This document shows, piece by piece, positions 24,241 through 33,300 of a stretch of DNA of 64,000 nt (position 1 is the stretch's first letter; the number at the start of each line of letters is the position of its first letter). Source of the DNA: Cerasicoccus frondis (GTDB lineage: Bacteria > Verrucomicrobiota > Verrucomicrobiia > Opitutales > Cerasicoccaceae); contig JAVDPC010000002.1 of the NCBI GenBank assembly GCA_031296915.1, forward strand, positions 1 to 64,000, in the 5' to 3' direction. The position numbers and the translations under genes are program-made. The notes beneath the pieces were generated by a model. That model saw only the letters and a program-made list of their open reading frames with translations, did no database searches and was not told the origin of the DNA.

Positions 24241-26317
24241 CCCCATTCTAAAACGCAGCGCCCTGGTCGCCGTCCAATTACTGGCTTCACTATCCGCCTT
24301 TGGACAGACGCAGTGGACTCGCCCTACGGCCCTGCCGGAAATACCGGCTGAACCGCCGCGCACCTGGATTTTGACAGACCAGCAAAGCGCCTTTCGCGAC
24401 TATTGCACAACCGGCGAAGGCCAAGCGTTTTATGCGCGCATCAAACAGGGCTTCGACGGAAAATACCTGGCAATGCCCTTCCCGGCGGAGCCCGAATCCT
24501 TTGGCGACAGCGATCCAAAGAAGCGCACCTCGGCGAAAATCGACGCCTGGCGGGAAGCGCAGGACACTTCGAACGTCGTGGCAGGCATTGCTTCAACGGC
24601 GACGATTATTTGGCGCGTCAACGGCGAGCAGGCATACCTCGACAAGGCGCGCGAATTTCTCGTGAAACTGTGCGATTGGGACCCCGAAGGCACCACCGGC
24701 ATCGAGTACAACGACGAAACGAACTTCCGCCTCTTGCGCCTCATGCCCGAGGTGTATGACCAGATTCGCAACGAGCTCAGCGCCGAGGAAAAAGCAAAAG
24801 TCCTGACAATGTTTCAACGCCGTGGGCAAACCAGCTTCGAGCACATTTTGCGTAAGCGAACTGGTCAGCTAAAGCGTAACTCCCTGGAGGTTGAGCCTTC
24901 GAGCCATCCCGTTCGCTTCATGCCGATGCTTGGCATGATGGGGCTCGCACTTTGGGACGATTTGCCCGAGGCGCGCGACTGGTTCGCCTTTGCCTATGAA
25001 TTCTACGAAAACCGTTTTTCACCCTGGGGCGGAGACGATGGCGGGTGGGCCGAGGGCATGGCCTATTGGCGAGGCGTTATTGAGCACGCATCTTTTCAAG
25101 ACGCGCTCCTGCTCATTGATGCCCCCGAAGCTTATGCACAGCCCTTTTGGCGAAACACCTTTTACTTCCCGGTCTATTTCCTGACTCCATGGCGCTCAAC
25201 CGCCTACGGCGATACGCCCGTTGCTGGCGTCATTGGAATGGAGCCAGGCATGCGTGACTTCATCATCCACGGCGCCAAGGTCCAGCAGGACGGCTATTTG
25301 CGGGCTTACGCCGACCTCTATGAAGACTCACGCGCACTGCCCGAAGAAGAACTTGAATTCAAGCTCTGGCGCAAATACCCAACGCCAATCGAATACCTGC
25401 TGCGTGATTTCCTCGTGGCTGACAGACCCTTGCCCGCTGCGAAAAACCTCAGCAGCCTACCACCCAGCAAATACCTCGAAAGCATTGGCTGGGTTGCGAT
25501 CCACACCGACTTAGGCAACCCGGACAACGACATATTCTTGCAATTCAAGAGCAGCCCCTACGGTTCATTCAGCCACAGTCACGCCGATCAAAACGCCTTC
25601 ATCCTGAATGCCTTTGGCGAGTCGCTGGCCATCAATTCCGGTTACCGCGAATACCACCGCAGTCCCCACCATAAGGGCCACACGCGACAAACGCTTTCCA
25701 AAAATGCTGTGCTGATCGGCGGGGAAGGTCAGCCCGCACAGGATGCGAGCGCGACGGGTAAAATTACGCAGTACATCACCAGCGATAGCGCTACCTGGAT
25801 TCGTGGCGACGCCACGGAAGCCTACCGCGCCAACCCGAAACTGAAGGGGCTTGAGCTCGCACAGCGCGACCTGATCATGCTCAAATCTGGCGTCGTAGTG
25901 ATCCGCGATGAAATCCGCACACCGCAACCGACTCCGATCCAATGGATGATCCACAGCGTCAAGGCGCCAGAATTTAATCAAAACTCAATAAAGATTACTC
26001 AGAACGGCGTGGAACTACTCGTGGCATTGGATTCACCTGATAATTCGTTTGCTGTGTCGGTGTCTGAGGAGTTCGCTACGCCAGTCGATCCCAAATACCT
26101 CAGCCAAGGCTATGACCTCCAGTATCACTTGACTGCGACCACGCAAAAGCCGCTCGAAACGACCGTTATCTACGCGGTAATGCATGCTAATAAAGGAGAT
26201 ACCCCTCCTCTCAAGATCATTGATTCACAATCAGAGTCAGTCGAATTCACGCTGCCTGACGGGAAAACCATGAAAATCGATTTCGCGCCCGGCCAGCCAA
26301 AGATATCTCAGTCGTAA
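24233..26317 (+). CDS. Heparinase II/III-type polysaccharide lyase, secreted
   Basis: 694 residues with a signal peptide (1-25, 'MRNPILKRSALVAVQLLASLSAFGQ'). An N-terminal alpha-toroid domain (about 60-400, with 'EPSSHPVRFMPMLGMMGLAL' and 'WGGDDGGWAEGMAYW') precedes a heparinase II/III beta-domain with 'YGSFSHSHADQNAFILNAFGESLAINSGYREYHRSPHHKGHTRQTLSKNAVLIGGEGQ', typical for PL12/15/17/21/39-type lyases. Tyr, His and metal-binding His residues are present in that stretch. The exact PL family and substrate cannot be decided; with PL6 nearby, alginate or an oligo-uronate is favoured. It starts within the last 8 bases of the DUF2264 gene. Confidence 0.85.
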   Translation: MRNPILKRSALVAVQLLASLSAFGQTQWTRPTALPEIPAEPPRTWILTDQQSAFRDYCTTGEGQAFYARIKQGFDGKYLAMPFPAEPESFGDSDPKKRTSAKIDAWREAQDTSNVVAGIASTATIIWRVNGEQAYLDKAREFLVKLCDWDPEGTTGIEYNDETNFRLLRLMPEVYDQIRNELSAEEKAKVLTMFQRRGQTSFEHILRKRTGQLKRNSLEVEPSSHPVRFMPMLGMMGLALWDDLPEARDWFAFAYEFYENRFSPWGGDDGGWAEGMAYWRGVIEHASFQDALLLIDAPEAYAQPFWRNTFYFPVYFLTPWRSTAYGDTPVAGVIGMEPGMRDFIIHGAKVQQDGYLRAYADLYEDSRALPEEELEFKLWRKYPTPIEYLLRDFLVADRPLPAAKNLSSLPPSKYLESIGWVAIHTDLGNPDNDIFLQFKSSPYGSFSHSHADQNAFILNAFGESLAINSGYREYHRSPHHKGHTRQTLSKNAVLIGGEGQPAQDASATGKITQYITSDSATWIRGDATEAYRANPKLKGLELAQRDLIMLKSGVVVIRDEIRTPQPTPIQWMIHSVKAPEFNQNSIKITQNGVELLVALDSPDNSFAVSVSEEFATPVDPKYLSQGYDLQYHLTATTQKPLETTVIYAVMHANKGDTPPLKIIDSQSESVEFTLPDGKTMKIDFAPGQPKISQS

Positions 26318-26347
26318 CAAAGTAGCGCCTTGCATCAGTCGTTAAAT

Positions 26348-26372
26348 TTGCTTTAATAATTATTCAAAGCAA
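26348..26372. promoter_or_regulatory. Palindrome overlapping the LacI start (autoregulation candidate)
   Basis: TTGCTTT-N11-AAAGCAA enclosing AATAATTATT; it includes TTTAATAATTATTCAA (26352-26367), similar to the palindromes at 16488 and 21362. It runs up to the A of the LacI gene ATG, occupying the ribosome-binding region. It fits an operator for autorepression. Confidence 0.5.
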
Positions 26373-27463
26373 TGAAGACGACACCCCCCAAGAAAACCAA
26401 ACGCCTGTCCCAAAAGCAAATCGCCTCGGATCTGGGGGTCTCGCAAACGCTGGTTTCCATGGTCCTGAATGGCCGAGCAGACGGCATTGCCAAGTCATCG
26501 TTTGAGCGCATTTGGAATTACGCATTGATCAATGGCTATTCGCCGCGCGGCATGAAAATGGACGCCGTGCTTTCGAACAGCTTGTCGATGGGCATGGCGA
26601 CCGTGGGCTACATCTTGCGCGCGCCACTCCGTCTGGCCAACAAGAGCAACTTCTTCAGCCATGTGCATCAAGGACTCCATGACTGCCTGACCGAGCATGG
26701 CGCCAAGACTGTTTTCCTCGGCTCGGAAGACATGCTGACCGAAAAGGATTTCGAGCAATTTGCCAAAACCCGCATCCACATGCGCGGCCTGGTGATCATG
26801 GGCGAAGTCGAAGAAGATGTCGTGCGGCGCTTGGCGGATCTGTTTCCCAAGGTGGTTTACACGGCCGCTCGTTTGCCGGGTGTCTGTCACTCTGTGGGCG
26901 CCAATGAAGCCGACGCATCGGAAAAACTGGTCGATCACCTGACCAAGCTTGGCCATGATCGCTTTGCCTGGCTCGGCGGCTCGCCTGGCACCATGCGCCA
27001 CAATATTCGCTACCACTCCGTGGAAGCCGCGCTCAAGCGGCGCAACCTCAAACTGGAGGCCATGGAAGACGATAAGACCGGCGGCGCTGACCGGCGCGAA
27101 GGCTACGACTGCGCGGAGTCCCTCCTCCAGCGCATGGGCGATAACCCACCCACAGCCTGGATCTGCTTTAATGGCCTCATGGCTCGCGGCGCCATCAACT
27201 GCTTGCTCAAGCATGGCGTCGAAGTCGGCCAGGACATCAGCTTAACCGCATTGGACTACACCCGCGTGCGCGACACCGAGTGGCCAACGATCACGTCATC
27301 CGGCTCGGCCCCGGAAGAGCTCGGACGCGTCGCGGGCGAGCTGATTTACAGTGAAGCCGAAACGAAATATTTTCAGGACATCGTGGTCCCGGCACAATTT
27401 TATGAAGGCGAAAGCACCGGGCCCTGCCCCACGGGCAAACGACCGACCGAGAAGCTCGTTTAG
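26372..27463 (+). CDS. LacI-family transcriptional regulator (alginate-like locus)
   Basis: 363 residues. The helix-turn-helix is 'RLSQKQIASDLGVSQTLVSMVLNGRADGI', followed by a periplasmic-binding-like effector domain ('GHDRFAWLGGSPGTMRHNIRYHSVEAALKRRNL', 'DNPPTAWICFNGLMARGAINCLLKHGVEVGQDISLTALDYTRV'). It lies 54 bp after the lyase gene and is the last gene of the locus. Three related AT-rich palindromes at its own start and at both divergent promoters of the locus are its probable operators. The inducer is unknown, presumably a unsaturated uronate or oligosaccharide. Confidence 0.9.
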   Translation: MKTTPPKKTKRLSQKQIASDLGVSQTLVSMVLNGRADGIAKSSFERIWNYALINGYSPRGMKMDAVLSNSLSMGMATVGYILRAPLRLANKSNFFSHVHQGLHDCLTEHGAKTVFLGSEDMLTEKDFEQFAKTRIHMRGLVIMGEVEEDVVRRLADLFPKVVYTAARLPGVCHSVGANEADASEKLVDHLTKLGHDRFAWLGGSPGTMRHNIRYHSVEAALKRRNLKLEAMEDDKTGGADRREGYDCAESLLQRMGDNPPTAWICFNGLMARGAINCLLKHGVEVGQDISLTALDYTRVRDTEWPTITSSGSAPEELGRVAGELIYSEAETKYFQDIVVPAQFYEGESTGPCPTGKRPTEKLV

Positions 27464-27473
27464 CGGCGACGCG

Positions 27474-28346
27474 TCAATTCCCCAGACCGATTTGCGCAAG
27501 CTTGTCTGGATTGCGGTGCACAAAAACGCTTTGGATTTTTCCATCCACAACTGAGAGGCTAAAGGCCGAATGCACCCCGCCATTGTGCACCAAGTACAGC
27601 GCTGGCAGCCCGTTAAAGGCAGTCCAATGCGCCTCGCTGACCATGCCGCGCTTGTGCGCCTTCGCAAAGACGCCGACAAAAAACCGCCCAGCCTTATCTG
27701 GCGTCTCCAATACCCGACGCGCCGATAGCACTTTGCCTCCACTGTCGCTGACTACGGTGACATCACTGGCCAATAACGACTTTAACTGCTCCAGATCTCC
27801 GGACTTGCAGGCTCCAAGAAAGGCCTCCAGCAAATGCGCATGGCGCTCAGAGTCAAAGTCGTACCGAGGTCGTTGTTCGCGTAAGGAAGCCCGGGCTCGC
27901 GTGGCAAGTTGACGGCAGGCCGGCGCGGACTTCTCCAGCACTTCAGCGATTTCATTGAACGTCAGGCCAAAGACATCGTGCAGCAAAAATGCCGCGCGCT
28001 CTGCTGGGCTCAGACGCTCCATCGCCAGCATCAGCGCAATCGTCACCGTATCATCCACCATGGCCTGCTTGTCCGGCGAGGCCTCATCGACCAACAGGGG
28101 CTCGGGCAACCAAGGCCCGACATAGGCGACACGTTGGCGCTGGGCGGACTTCAAGCGGTCGATCGCCAGACGGGAAGCAGTTTTGAGCAGCCAGGACTTC
28201 ATGGATCGCACCTCGGTCGGCTGACTATTTCGCCAACGCAAATAAGTGTCCTGCGCGATGTCCTGAGCGTCGGCCCGTGAGCCAAGCATACGATAGCCCA
28301 GGCTCTCGATCGTTCCACGATACTGCTCAAAAGCGTTCCCGTCCAT
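27474..28346 (-). CDS. ECF sigma factor with SnoaL-like C-terminal domain (SigJ type)
   Basis: 290 residues. Sigma region 2 'YRGTIESLGYRMLGSRADAQDIAQDTYLRW', region 4 'MERLSPAERAAFLLHDVFGLTFNEIAEVLEKSAPACRQLATRARASL', then a SnoaL-like domain of about 110 residues (from 'LLEAFLGACKSGDLEQLKSLLASDVTVVSDSGGK'), as in SigJ/ECF41-type factors where the tail modulates activity. I chose ATG 28346, which is 4 bp after the upstream gene stop; an upstream in-frame ATG at 28388 would overlap it. The pair with a CMD-family protein is a common arrangement for ECF41 factors (family knowledge). Confidence 0.9.
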   Translation of the reverse strand: MDGNAFEQYRGTIESLGYRMLGSRADAQDIAQDTYLRWRNSQPTEVRSMKSWLLKTASRLAIDRLKSAQRQRVAYVGPWLPEPLLVDEASPDKQAMVDDTVTIALMLAMERLSPAERAAFLLHDVFGLTFNEIAEVLEKSAPACRQLATRARASLREQRPRYDFDSERHAHLLEAFLGACKSGDLEQLKSLLASDVTVVSDSGGKVLSARRVLETPDKAGRFFVGVFAKAHKRGMVSEAHWTAFNGLPALYLVHNGGVHSAFSLSVVDGKIQSVFVHRNPDKLAQIGLGN

Positions 28347-28350
28347 AGCA

Positions 28351-28884
28351 TCACTCAAAGTCAAATTGCATGAGTTGGCAGCTCTCAAAATAGCCCAGCA
28401 CCCGCTTTGTGCGCGGAAACAGATAAGCCGCCGTGACCACGAGAGCGATCTCGATCAATGCGGCCTCGCCATAACGCGCGCGCAAGGTCTTACGCAGGTC
28501 GTTTGTCTCCGCGCTGTAGTCATCCAGCGACTGCACGAAACGTTGCACATCCGCCAAGTGAGGCGGGAGCGCGGGCGTGCCCTTAACCGCGCCGACAACG
28601 ATGTCGCGGCTTACGCCCGCCTCCAGCGCCAGGCGAATGCTCAATTGCAGGCACGCCCCGCAGTCACTCTGTCGAAAAGCGGCGAGCTTCGCGACAAAGA
28701 AGACATCAAGCGGGGCGTGCTGCCGGCAGTTCGCCAGCGGAATGACTTGCTGAAACAACTGCAACGCAGCCGGGTTATGCTCCAGCATGTGGAGCATGTA
28801 GCTGACATCGTAGTCGTATTTAGCCGCATAAGCTTCGATTGCTTCGCGGACTGCTTGGTTTGGGTCAATGGTTGTTGCTTTCAT
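28351..28884 (-). CDS. Carboxymuconolactone decarboxylase/AhpD-family protein
   Basis: 177 residues, helical, with the CxxC redox motif in 'FRQSDCGACLQLSIRLALEAGVSRDIVVGAVKG', as in AhpD-like alkylhydroperoxidase or CMD proteins. It forms an operon with the downstream ECF41-type sigma factor, of which it is the usual target and partner. Probably involved in oxidative or redox stress; the substrate is unknown. ATG start at 28884. Confidence 0.85.
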   Translation of the reverse strand: MKATTIDPNQAVREAIEAYAAKYDYDVSYMLHMLEHNPAALQLFQQVIPLANCRQHAPLDVFFVAKLAAFRQSDCGACLQLSIRLALEAGVSRDIVVGAVKGTPALPPHLADVQRFVQSLDDYSAETNDLRKTLRARYGEAALIEIALVVTAAYLFPRTKRVLGYFESCQLMQFDFE

Positions 28885-28965
28885 CGCCCTTTACGACGAA
28901 TCAGCAAGCGCCAGTGTGACACCAGCTGGCAATTTTTCTAAAAAATTTTGGTCGGCTCTCTTCGA

Positions 28966-29520
28966 TTAAAACTCAAAGCGGATGCCAGCCTCGACGGAAT
29001 GAAACTTCGGCGCTTTGATGGAAATCCCGCCCATGTCCTGATCCTCCGATGAGAAAAAGCGGTAACCAACCTCCAGGTGAACGCCTTCGTCCACAATGAA
29101 ACCAATGCCCGCCATCGCCTGGTAGGCAAAAACGAAGTCATCGCCCAAGCTAGGCAGCATGTAATAGGCGCCGCCCATGCCAAGACCGCCATAGACGTAG
29201 GAGCAACCGATAAGCGGGTAGTCAACGAGCACGTTGCCCATGAAGCGACCGATATCGCCTGCGCCACCGGGACCACTGTGCGAATTGGTTTGGAAACCAG
29301 GGTTAAACTCAAAGCGAAGCGAAAAGGCGTTCTCGGAGTAATATTCCTCTAAGAGGTAGGAATAACCAATCGCAGCGTCGAGCTGCCAGCCGTCGTTTAC
29401 GTAGCTTAAATCCGGAAAATTGGCGCCCGCCTTAATCGAACCGTACCAATCGCCCTCAGCAAAGGCGTTGGTACAGGCAAGCGAAGCAGCGAATGATAGA
29501 ACAAGAGAGATTTTTTTCAT
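28966..29520 (-). CDS. Outer-membrane beta-barrel protein
   Basis: 184 residues with a signal peptide (1-21, ending 'TNAFAEG'). Alternating strands and Tyr/Gly turns ('DWYGSIKAGANFP', 'LDAAIGYSYLLEEY', 'YVYGGLGMGGAYYMLP', 'VHLEVGYRFF') end in 'VEAGIRFEF', a typical terminal Phe recognised for outer-membrane insertion. About eight strands fit an OmpW/OmpA-barrel-sized protein. No specific role can be assigned. Confidence 0.8.
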   Translation of the reverse strand: MKKISLVLSFAASLACTNAFAEGDWYGSIKAGANFPDLSYVNDGWQLDAAIGYSYLLEEYYSENAFSLRFEFNPGFQTNSHSGPGGAGDIGRFMGNVLVDYPLIGCSYVYGGLGMGGAYYMLPSLGDDFVFAYQAMAGIGFIVDEGVHLEVGYRFFSSEDQDMGGISIKAPKFHSVEAGIRFEF

Positions 29521-29657
29521 TTAGGTATTAGGTTTTCAGTGATCAACAATGCTCGAATGGCATTGAGTCATTGCTCGCCACCACCTCAGTGAACGACGAG
29601 CAACTGAATGTGACCTTATCACACCTAGAGTTAACGATTAATTAATCGCCGATCCCA

Positions 29658-30305
29658 TTATCGTTCAGCCAAGCACTTTCTTGCGCGACGACGATGCAGG
29701 ATGAATAAGCCCAACCCCAGCATGCTCGCCATCCCCAGGTAAGTGGACGATTCCGGCACACTGACAATGCCCGTTCCCGCAGTGCTTTCGTAAACCCAGC
29801 CGAGGATAGAGCCCGGGAGCATGGCGTCCTGGAAAATGACCTGCATGTAGCCATAGATTGGCGTGCCCGTATCATAGGGATCATAGGCGAAACCCAAGTA
29901 CCCGATTTCACCGACTCCAAATTGTTCGGCGCCATCTCCGACATGCGCAAACGGATCGCCGATGTAGCCGCCGGACACCAAGAGCGCCGAGTCATACACA
30001 CTGGTCGAATCGACCGTCAGATCGCCAGCAAGATTGGCAACCGGGCCGCCAACTTCTGTTCGAACGAATTGTATCGAGCTGTCATTTAAAATGCCCAGTC
30101 CGGAAAAAAAGAAGTTCACATCATACGAACCTGGAGACGACGTATAGGTGTCGACCGAACTCAGATCGCCACCAAAATCAAGGTAGACGCCTTCAAAGGT
30201 GGTCGGAATCTCAATTGGCGAACTGGGCGTCACGCTGACCAAAGCCGCACGGGCGGTCAGCGTGAGCATGGACGCGAGAGTCAGAGCATGGAAAATGTGT
30301 TTCAT
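29658..30305 (-). CDS. PEP-CTERM-anchored secreted protein
   Basis: 215 residues. Signal peptide 1-20 ('MKHIFHALTLASMLTLTARA'), a strand-rich body with 'VYLDFGGDLSSVDTYTSSPGSYDVNFFFSGLG', and a C-terminal anchor 'VSVPESSTYLGMASMLGLGLFILHRRRARK'. The usual PEP is here P-E-S, a known variant. It is unrelated in body sequence to the other two PEP-CTERM proteins in the window. It lies 37 bp downstream of the giant repeat protein gene, in the same direction, so they could be co-transcribed. Confidence 0.8.
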   Translation of the reverse strand: MKHIFHALTLASMLTLTARAALVSVTPSSPIEIPTTFEGVYLDFGGDLSSVDTYTSSPGSYDVNFFFSGLGILNDSSIQFVRTEVGGPVANLAGDLTVDSTSVYDSALLVSGGYIGDPFAHVGDGAEQFGVGEIGYLGFAYDPYDTGTPIYGYMQVIFQDAMLPGSILGWVYESTAGTGIVSVPESSTYLGMASMLGLGLFILHRRRARKCLAER

Positions 30306-30342
30306 AACGCGGTGCGCAAACTTGCCTGTTAAGGAATTGGAA

Positions 30343-33300
30343 TTACTCGAATACGATGTTTAACCGGAAGAAGAGCGCCTTGCCGTTGCCCACAAAGAAT
30401 GGACGCGGCACCTCAACGACTTCGTAGTCGCCACCAGCGTCGGATACGACGGTTGGCGTAGCGGACGAGGCATACCAAGTGGCGAGGTCCGAACTGAACT
30501 CCACCGTGTAAACCAGCCCTGCGCTGGCGTAGTCCTTTAACCGAACAAAGCGTGCGCTGAAATTAAACGGACTGGTACTCAAGTAAGGCGCCTCAAGGCC
30601 AGGAGTGAAATTCGCGCCATCCACCACGATTAACTGGCTGGCGCCCGCTTCGTAGGGGTCAAGGTCAAAGGCGAACTTGATAATGTTCGGAATGCCATCG
30701 CCTGCGGGATCATAACCGGGCGCTGCGTCAACGCCCAGCGTAAGCTCATTATCTTCAATCCACCCCAAGTAAGCTTGCGTGATCCCCTGCCATTGTAGCA
30801 CCGGATAAGACGAGCCTTCGTCAATCTCCCAAACGCTCTCAAAATCCCAACCAGCCGCCAGGAAGTTGGTTTCCATTTGCATTTGCGCAGTGGAGAGACC
30901 GATGACGCCAGCGTCGGAGTCATCTGTCGCCTGGCCGGTTGTTTCAATATCCCAGAAGCAATTTTGCGCACCCGTTGTGGCGCGGGAAATATCGGCAACG
31001 AAACCTTCGGCTCGATCAGCGTTGATGGAGGTCACCAAGCCAGCGCCATAACACCGCACAATGCTGCCGTCACTGCTTAGGTCGCCACAGAATGATGCGA
31101 TGCGCGCATCGTCACTACCGATAAAATCAGCAACGGATCCAGTGGCGTAGCAATCCAAGATCAAACCCGAATCGAACTCGGCGACAAAGCCGCCAACGTA
31201 TTCGCCGCCGACCACATCGACCGCTGCCGCGCATTGACTGATGATGACGTCGTCATCCACCTTACTGACAAAGCCGCCGGCTTCGCCAGAATCTTCGGTG
31301 CCGGTAACTGAGCCGGAAACCGAGCAGAATTCAACATAGGAGTCCCCAAGAATTTCGCCCGCAAACCCACCAACATTATCATAGGCGGTGACGCTGATGT
31401 TTTTCAAAACAACGTTTCGCACGATCGCATCGTCCACCACGGCGAACAAGGAACCGAGCTCATCCTCCGTTGGCCGGTTCACCGTGAGGCCATCGATCAC
31501 ATAAAAGTAGCCATCGTAGACACCGGTGAAATACTCGATCGGGTCAAAGCCCTGGCCGTCGTTCAAACTTGCGGAAGCCGAGGCGTCGATGTCGGCGGTT
31601 TGAATAAATTCCCGATCCCAAAACTCACTGTTTTCAGAAATGAGAATCAAGTCCTCCAACGAATCGATTTCATAAGGCGAATCACTGGAGCCATCCCCGG
31701 AAAACGGTAAGAGGCGCACGCCGTAAAACATGCTGTCCGAGGTAACGCCGTCACTGGCGAAAACCTCGACGACGTAGTGATTGTCGCCATTGGCGTCGCC
31801 CGCAGGATCGTAGACGGGCTCGGTGATAAAGCTCAGCAGGCCGGAATTTTCGTCGATCGTGAACAGCGCCTGGTCTGCACCTTCGCCACCCGCTAACGAG
31901 TAAGTAATGTTAGCGGGGATTGGGCCGCTCGCCTCGACATAGACAACCTCAGTCCGACCGAGGGTGGCCAAGAGAAGATTTTCAGTCTGCAAAAGCACAT
32001 CGCCATCGGGCACAAACTTGATGCCGTCAATCCAGGCAGCGTCTTCAAATCGCGGGCCAGAGTCATCCGTCTTATCGTAGCTCCAAGTAACGGTGTCGCC
32101 CGCCGAGAGCGTCAACCGGACCTCATGCCAATCAAGGAGACCGGAAATCGAATTACCACTGAACCCTGAATCGTTTACGTAGGTTCGCAGGTAATGGTCA
32201 CCTTCGTTGGAAGACACCTTTTGGTAGTAGATCAGTTCTCCGTCTGCGGGAATTGTAATCGTCAACTCGGCATACTCCTCACGGGGCGCCTGCCCCTTCA
32301 GGCTGAAATTACGGCCAGCGGGACGGGAGTCATCACGCACGAGTTCCCACGTTCCATTACCCGCCAGAGTATACGGAAGCAAATCGACCTGGATCGGATC
32401 CTGGCTAGGCGCCAGTGTGACTTCAAAAGTGCGGCTGTCGCTCGTAACGCCATCACTGGCGATGACTTCCACCTCATAGACATTGTCCTCATCGGCGTCT
32501 CCTGCGGGAGCGAACGTTGGAATCGAAACAAAGCTCAGCACGCCTGTGCTCGAATCGATGACGAATGCTGACTGGTCTGCCCCAGCCCCGCCAACCAACG
32601 TATAGGAAATACTGGCGAGGTTCGGGCCAGTTGTCACCACGGTCGTTACTTCAGCCACGCCCTGTAAGATGGGGACATCTGTATCGGGCTCGGCGATCTG
32701 AACCACCGTGGACGGTTCGAAGGTGATGCCATCGACCCAGCCTGCGTCGTCATTGTCAAACTCATGACCGTCTTTAACGTAAGTCCAGGTGACCGTGTCA
32801 CCGGCTTCCAACAAAAGGGAAATTTCTGCCCAGTCCACAATGCCGGTAATCTCAAATCGAGGGAACGCTTCATCGTTCACGAAGACCTGCAGGAAATCAT
32901 AATCCTCTTCGGATGATACTTTCCAGAAAAACGAGAGATAGCCATTCTCCGCCGCAGTAACGGTGATCGACGTGCTTTCATCATCATCTATGGCGCCGCT
33001 CTGCAGGCTGTAGATCCCTCCGTCCGAGCGCGTTGCATCCGAAACCACCGCCCAGTCAGCATCGCCACTCATCGAGTAAGGAAGCAAGCTGGCCTGAATG
33101 GGGTCCCCGTCCGGAATCAGCGTCACTTGGAAAACTTTGTTGATCGTCTCAATGCCGTTTGCCACAAAGACCTCGACTTCATACACATTGTCGGCGTTGG
33201 CATCGCCTGCGGGGGAAAATACGGGCGCCGTGACAAAGCTCAGTTGACCGGTATTCACATCGATCGTGAAGGCAGACTGATCGGCCCCGGTTCCACCACT

